Source of the DNA: Thermoplasmata archaeon
Lineage (GTDB): Archaea; Thermoplasmatota; SW-10-69-26
Reading direction: 5' to 3'
Length of the DNA stretch: 9,156 nucleotides
Assembly (NCBI GenBank): GCA_003561665.1
Contig: PWVY01000148.1
Span: forward strand, 1-9,156
Below the pieces are notes generated by a model, which made no database searches, had not been told where the DNA came from, and was given only the letters and a program-made list of their open reading frames with translations. How positions within the stretch are numbered: position 1 is the stretch's first letter; every line of letters begins with the position of its first letter. The translations under genes and the position numbers were made by a program. Shown here piece by piece: positions 6,665 to 9,156 of the stretch.

Positions 6665-6672
6665 TTGATATA
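6665..6672 (+). promoter_or_regulatory. Candidate TATA box of the histidine kinase gene
   Basis: TTGATATA is the most AT-rich octamer upstream of the kinase. It predicts a transcript start near 6695, leaving about a 25-base leader to ATG 6721, with GGTGG at 6710-6714 as a possible Shine-Dalgarno. An imperfect palindrome at 6655-6668 (TCAGGGACCCTTGA) overlaps its left side and could be an operator. The function is inferred from position. Confidence 0.45.
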
Positions 6673-6720
6673 GTGGGACGTGGTTTCAGGGCGTTGGGGT
6701 GGGCGAGACGGTGGTTTTTC

Positions 6721-9000
6721 ATGGCACGGGCTCCCGCGGTTGAACCGGCGAAGGACGCGTTGCAAGGAAGGTTGCTTGAGGCCATCGGAGAGGCCGTCAT
6801 GGCGACCACGCCCGATGGCACCATCATCTATTGGAACAAGGCCGCCGAGGACCTTTACGGTTGGTCACGGGAGGAGGCGCTGGGAGAGAACATCATGGTC
6901 GTGACCCCCGCGCCTGCGATGATCGAAGAGGCAGAGACCATCATGGCGCTGTTGACGCAGGGGGAAACCTGGACCGGTGAGTTCGAGGTTCAACGCAAAG
7001 ACGGGTCCACGTTCCCTGCCCTTGTGACGGACTCCCCCGTGTTGGATGATGACGAGAACCTTGTCGCCATCATCGGGGTCAGCCGCGACTTAACGGAAAC
7101 CCACCGTCTGACCGCCTACCTGAAAGAGGCGCAAGAGATCGCAGGGTTGGGAATCTGGGAATACGAACCGGCCTCCCAGACATTCTGGGCCTCCAAGCAC
7201 AAACGGAAGATGCTCGGGTTGCCCACCGATGAACCGGCAACGCTTGAGGATGTGATGACCCTCATCAAGCCCGACGATCGCGAACGTCTTGAAGCATCCC
7301 TCCAAGATCTCATGGAAAATCCTCGCGATCATCGAATGCAGTACACCCTCCAGCGGCCGGACGGGGAAGAGCGCATCATCGACACGCGCATCCGCGTCCA
7401 AACCGATCCCAAACGAGGCCTGATCATCTATGGAACCTCCCAGGATATCACCTCTCAGGTTCGCACCGAGGAAACCCTCAGGGAGAAGGCAAAGCAACTC
7501 TCCAACGCCGAACGCGTCGGGAACGCGGGAAGCTGGATATGGGACATCGAGAACGACGAGGCCACATGGTCCATGGGGCAGTACGCGTTGCTCGGCATCG
7601 ACCCTGACGATGTTCAAGGCCTCACATACGACGTTTTCCTCGACCACGTACACCACGATGACCGAGACCGCCTCAAGGAGGTCATCCAGCAGGCGCTCGA
7701 GAAACCCGGCGAGAGCCCCTTCACGTACGATTTCCGCATCGTACGCCCTGACGGGGAGATACGATGGCTCCAAGCAAGAGCCCACGTCGAAACGAACGAT
7801 GCAGGCCAACCGAACAGGGTGTACGGACACGATGTGGACATCACCGAGACGAAACGCCTCGAGAACGATCTCCTGAAGAAACAAGACCTCCTCGACGACG
7901 TCGAGAAGATCGCGCAAGCAGGCTACTGGGGGTACGATGTTGAGACCGGGGTCGGGGAGTGGTCGGATGGATTCTACAGGTTGCTGGGGTACACGCCAGG
8001 GAATCCTCCCGAACCCACAAGCCAAGACTACATAAGCCGCGTACACCCCGAGGACCTCGATGAGATCGAAGAGGATTTCCAACAAGCACTTTCGAACCCC
8101 TCAGACGAGCCGGTCACGGACAAACATCGCATCCTGCTCCCGGATGGGACCACCCGATGGTTGGAAGCACGCTACCAGGTAGAAACCGAGAACGGGGAAC
8201 CCCATCGCATCGTCGGGAAATCCATCGACATCACCGAGCACAGAATGCTCGAGCTCGAACTTGCAAGCAAGATTCGAGCCCTTGAGCGGCGCAACCTCCA
8301 ACTTGGACGCATCACCATGGCCTCCGCTCACCCTCTGCGCGAGGCGGTCCGTGAGACAAGCATCAACCTCCAACGCATCACGAAAAGCGCGGAAGACCGC
8401 ATGACCCCGACAGAGATGGAATCCCTTGATGCGGCCAACAACGCGGCCAAGCATTTCGAATTCCTCCTTGACGCGATCAACCAATACCTCACCCTCGCCG
8501 AACACCTTCCGAGTCACGAGCCTGTGGACCTCGACGCGATGCTTGACCGCGTTCTCACCGAACTCAACGAACCCATCGAGAACACGCAAGCCACCATCAC
8601 GCGCGGAACCCTCCCCACCATCCAAACGGGCGACAAGAACCTCCACAAGGTGCTTCACGTCCTCGTCAACAACGCCCTCATGTACGCCCGCGATGCCCCG
8701 CCCAAAGTGCACGTGGATGCAAAACTCGACGAGGACGTGTGGCTGATCTCCGTCGAAGACGAAGGCATCGGCATAGACCCCGACTACCACGAACGCATCT
8801 TCCACCCGTTCATCCGCCTTCAAACGACCAAGGGAGCCCCTGGCGCCAGCATCGGGCTCCCCATGTGCCGATGGATCATCGAGGATCTAGGCGGCAACAT
8901 CTGGTTAACCTCCACCCCCGGGGAAGGATCCACGTTCTACTTCACGCTCCCCGTCAAGCCCCGCGATCCGCTGCAAGGCTTCGGTTGGATCAGCGATTGA
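6721..9000 (+). CDS. Soluble four-PAS sensor histidine kinase with variant kinase motifs
   Basis: This is a 759-aa cytoplasmic kinase with no membrane segment or signal peptide. Four PAS modules are seen: about 14-128 (PDGTIIYWNKAAEDLYGWS, ending VSRDLTET), 137-246 (GLGIWEYEP to SQDITSQV), 261-381 (GSWIWDIEN to VDITETKRLE) and 394-511 (GYWGYDVETG to IDITEHRMLE). The last three are PAS_3-like. A helical linker follows, then a HisKA-like region with H537 in ASAHPLREAVRE, matching the SHDLREPLR type but with Pro after His. The ATPase domain (about 627-745) has an N-box with N650/N651, VEDEGIGIDP (D680, G682, G684), HPFIRL, a variant G-loop GASIGL (708-713) and GEGSTFYFTLP. It should autophosphorylate H537 and pass phosphate to a receiver; the signal is unknown. 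ATG 6721 was chosen, with GGTGG 6 bases upstream; an in-frame TTG at 6694 is possible. Its end overlaps the receiver gene. Confidence 0.93.
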   Translation: MARAPAVEPAKDALQGRLLEAIGEAVMATTPDGTIIYWNKAAEDLYGWSREEALGENIMVVTPAPAMIEEAETIMALLTQGETWTGEFEVQRKDGSTFPALVTDSPVLDDDENLVAIIGVSRDLTETHRLTAYLKEAQEIAGLGIWEYEPASQTFWASKHKRKMLGLPTDEPATLEDVMTLIKPDDRERLEASLQDLMENPRDHRMQYTLQRPDGEERIIDTRIRVQTDPKRGLIIYGTSQDITSQVRTEETLREKAKQLSNAERVGNAGSWIWDIENDEATWSMGQYALLGIDPDDVQGLTYDVFLDHVHHDDRDRLKEVIQQALEKPGESPFTYDFRIVRPDGEIRWLQARAHVETNDAGQPNRVYGHDVDITETKRLENDLLKKQDLLDDVEKIAQAGYWGYDVETGVGEWSDGFYRLLGYTPGNPPEPTSQDYISRVHPEDLDEIEEDFQQALSNPSDEPVTDKHRILLPDGTTRWLEARYQVETENGEPHRIVGKSIDITEHRMLELELASKIRALERRNLQLGRITMASAHPLREAVRETSINLQRITKSAEDRMTPTEMESLDAANNAAKHFEFLLDAINQYLTLAEHLPSHEPVDLDAMLDRVLTELNEPIENTQATITRGTLPTIQTGDKNLHKVLHVLVNNALMYARDAPPKVHVDAKLDEDVWLISVEDEGIGIDPDYHERIFHPFIRLQTTKGAPGASIGLPMCRWIIEDLGGNIWLTSTPGEGSTFYFTLPVKPRDPLQGFGWISD

Positions 9001-9156
9001 TCAACGTCGATAACATCGCTTTCAGGTTGCCCCGGTTCACAGGCTTCGCCAACACCAACGTGACGCGATGGAACAACGCCGCCTCCTGAACGCGCCCCTC
9101 ACGCACCTTCGTGACCACGATGACCGGCCGGTTCGCCTCCACGAACGCATCACAAA
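8990..9156 (-). CDS. Response-regulator receiver domain, C-terminal end (runs off right edge)
   Basis: An open stretch of 54 codons, ending in TGA at 8990-8992, enters from the right edge; the start lies outside. The visible sequence fits the second half of a receiver domain. RPVIVVTKVRE matches strand 4 with the conserved Thr (residue 15 of the visible part), EAALFHR matches helix 4, VTLVLAKPVNRG matches strand 5 with the conserved Lys-Pro (K37, P38), and NLKAMLSTLINR matches the final helix. The protein ends there, so no output domain follows the receiver; one could precede it. The phospho-acceptor Asp would be upstream of the window. It converges on the histidine kinase gene with an 11-base overlap. 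That makes it a candidate partner, though pairing is inferred from position alone. Confidence 0.75.
   Translation of the reverse strand, partial: CDAFVEANRPVIVVTKVREGRVQEAALFHRVTLVLAKPVNRGNLKAMLSTLINR

Noticed and set aside
6625..6720. Longer start for the histidine kinase adding 32 residues
   Set aside because: The candidate TATA box falls inside the extension, and the extra residues show no domain. A TTG at 6694 adding nine residues remains possible.
7090..8085. Long minus-strand open frame (331 codons) opposite the kinase gene
   Set aside because: It lies antisense to PAS modules with unmistakable motifs, its translation shows no recognisable domain, and high GC makes long antisense frames common here.

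Overview
The window looks like chromosomal DNA of a high-GC archaeon, most likely a euryarchaeote in the broad sense. Four observations support this. AT-rich TATA-like boxes lie about 25-31 bases upstream of several start codons, and most of those starts have no Shine-Dalgarno sequence, which fits leaderless archaeal transcripts. Two secreted Thr/Asn-rich CARDB-type proteins are rich in N-glycosylation sequons. One of them ends in a VPxxxP-plus-hydrophobic-tail signal like those attributed to archaeosortases. A soluble multi-PAS histidine kinase has the kinase-core style common in haloarchaea and methanogens. I cannot assign the lineage more finely. No RNA gene, insertion sequence, CRISPR array or phage gene is visible.

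Layout. Bases 1-638 (minus) hold the N-terminal part of a secreted CARDB protein that runs off the left edge. Bases 707-1015 (minus) encode a 102-aa protein resembling the antibiotic-biosynthesis-monooxygenase (ABM) fold. A TATA element at 1071-1078 sits between that gene and a plus-strand HExxH putative metallopeptidase (1102-1632), which meets a two-domain vicinal-oxygen-chelate (VOC) protein (1636-2460, minus) tail to tail with 3 bases between. Next on the minus strand come a 110-aa protein of unknown function (2509-2841), a large CARDB surface protein (2891-5017) and glycerol kinase (5086-6546). A divergent intergenic region of about 174 bases separates glpK from a plus-strand four-PAS histidine kinase (6721-9000). 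The kinase gene overlaps tail to tail by 11 bases with the end of a receiver-domain protein (8990-9156, minus) that runs off the right edge and is recognisable from a 54-residue open stretch.

How the genes relate. The two CARDB proteins share an N-terminal domain plus a first CARDB repeat and look like paralogues; both should sit on or outside the cell surface. The kinase and the receiver protein are plausible signalling partners by position only. Glycerol kinase feeds glycerol into glycerol-3-phosphate, but no partner dehydrogenase or transporter is visible. The rest look like independent housekeeping or accessory genes, mostly with their own promoters. I see no clear multi-gene new system. 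The most interesting items are the paired surface proteins with their sorting signal, the kinase with altered catalytic motifs beside a receiver gene, and a shared promoter motif.
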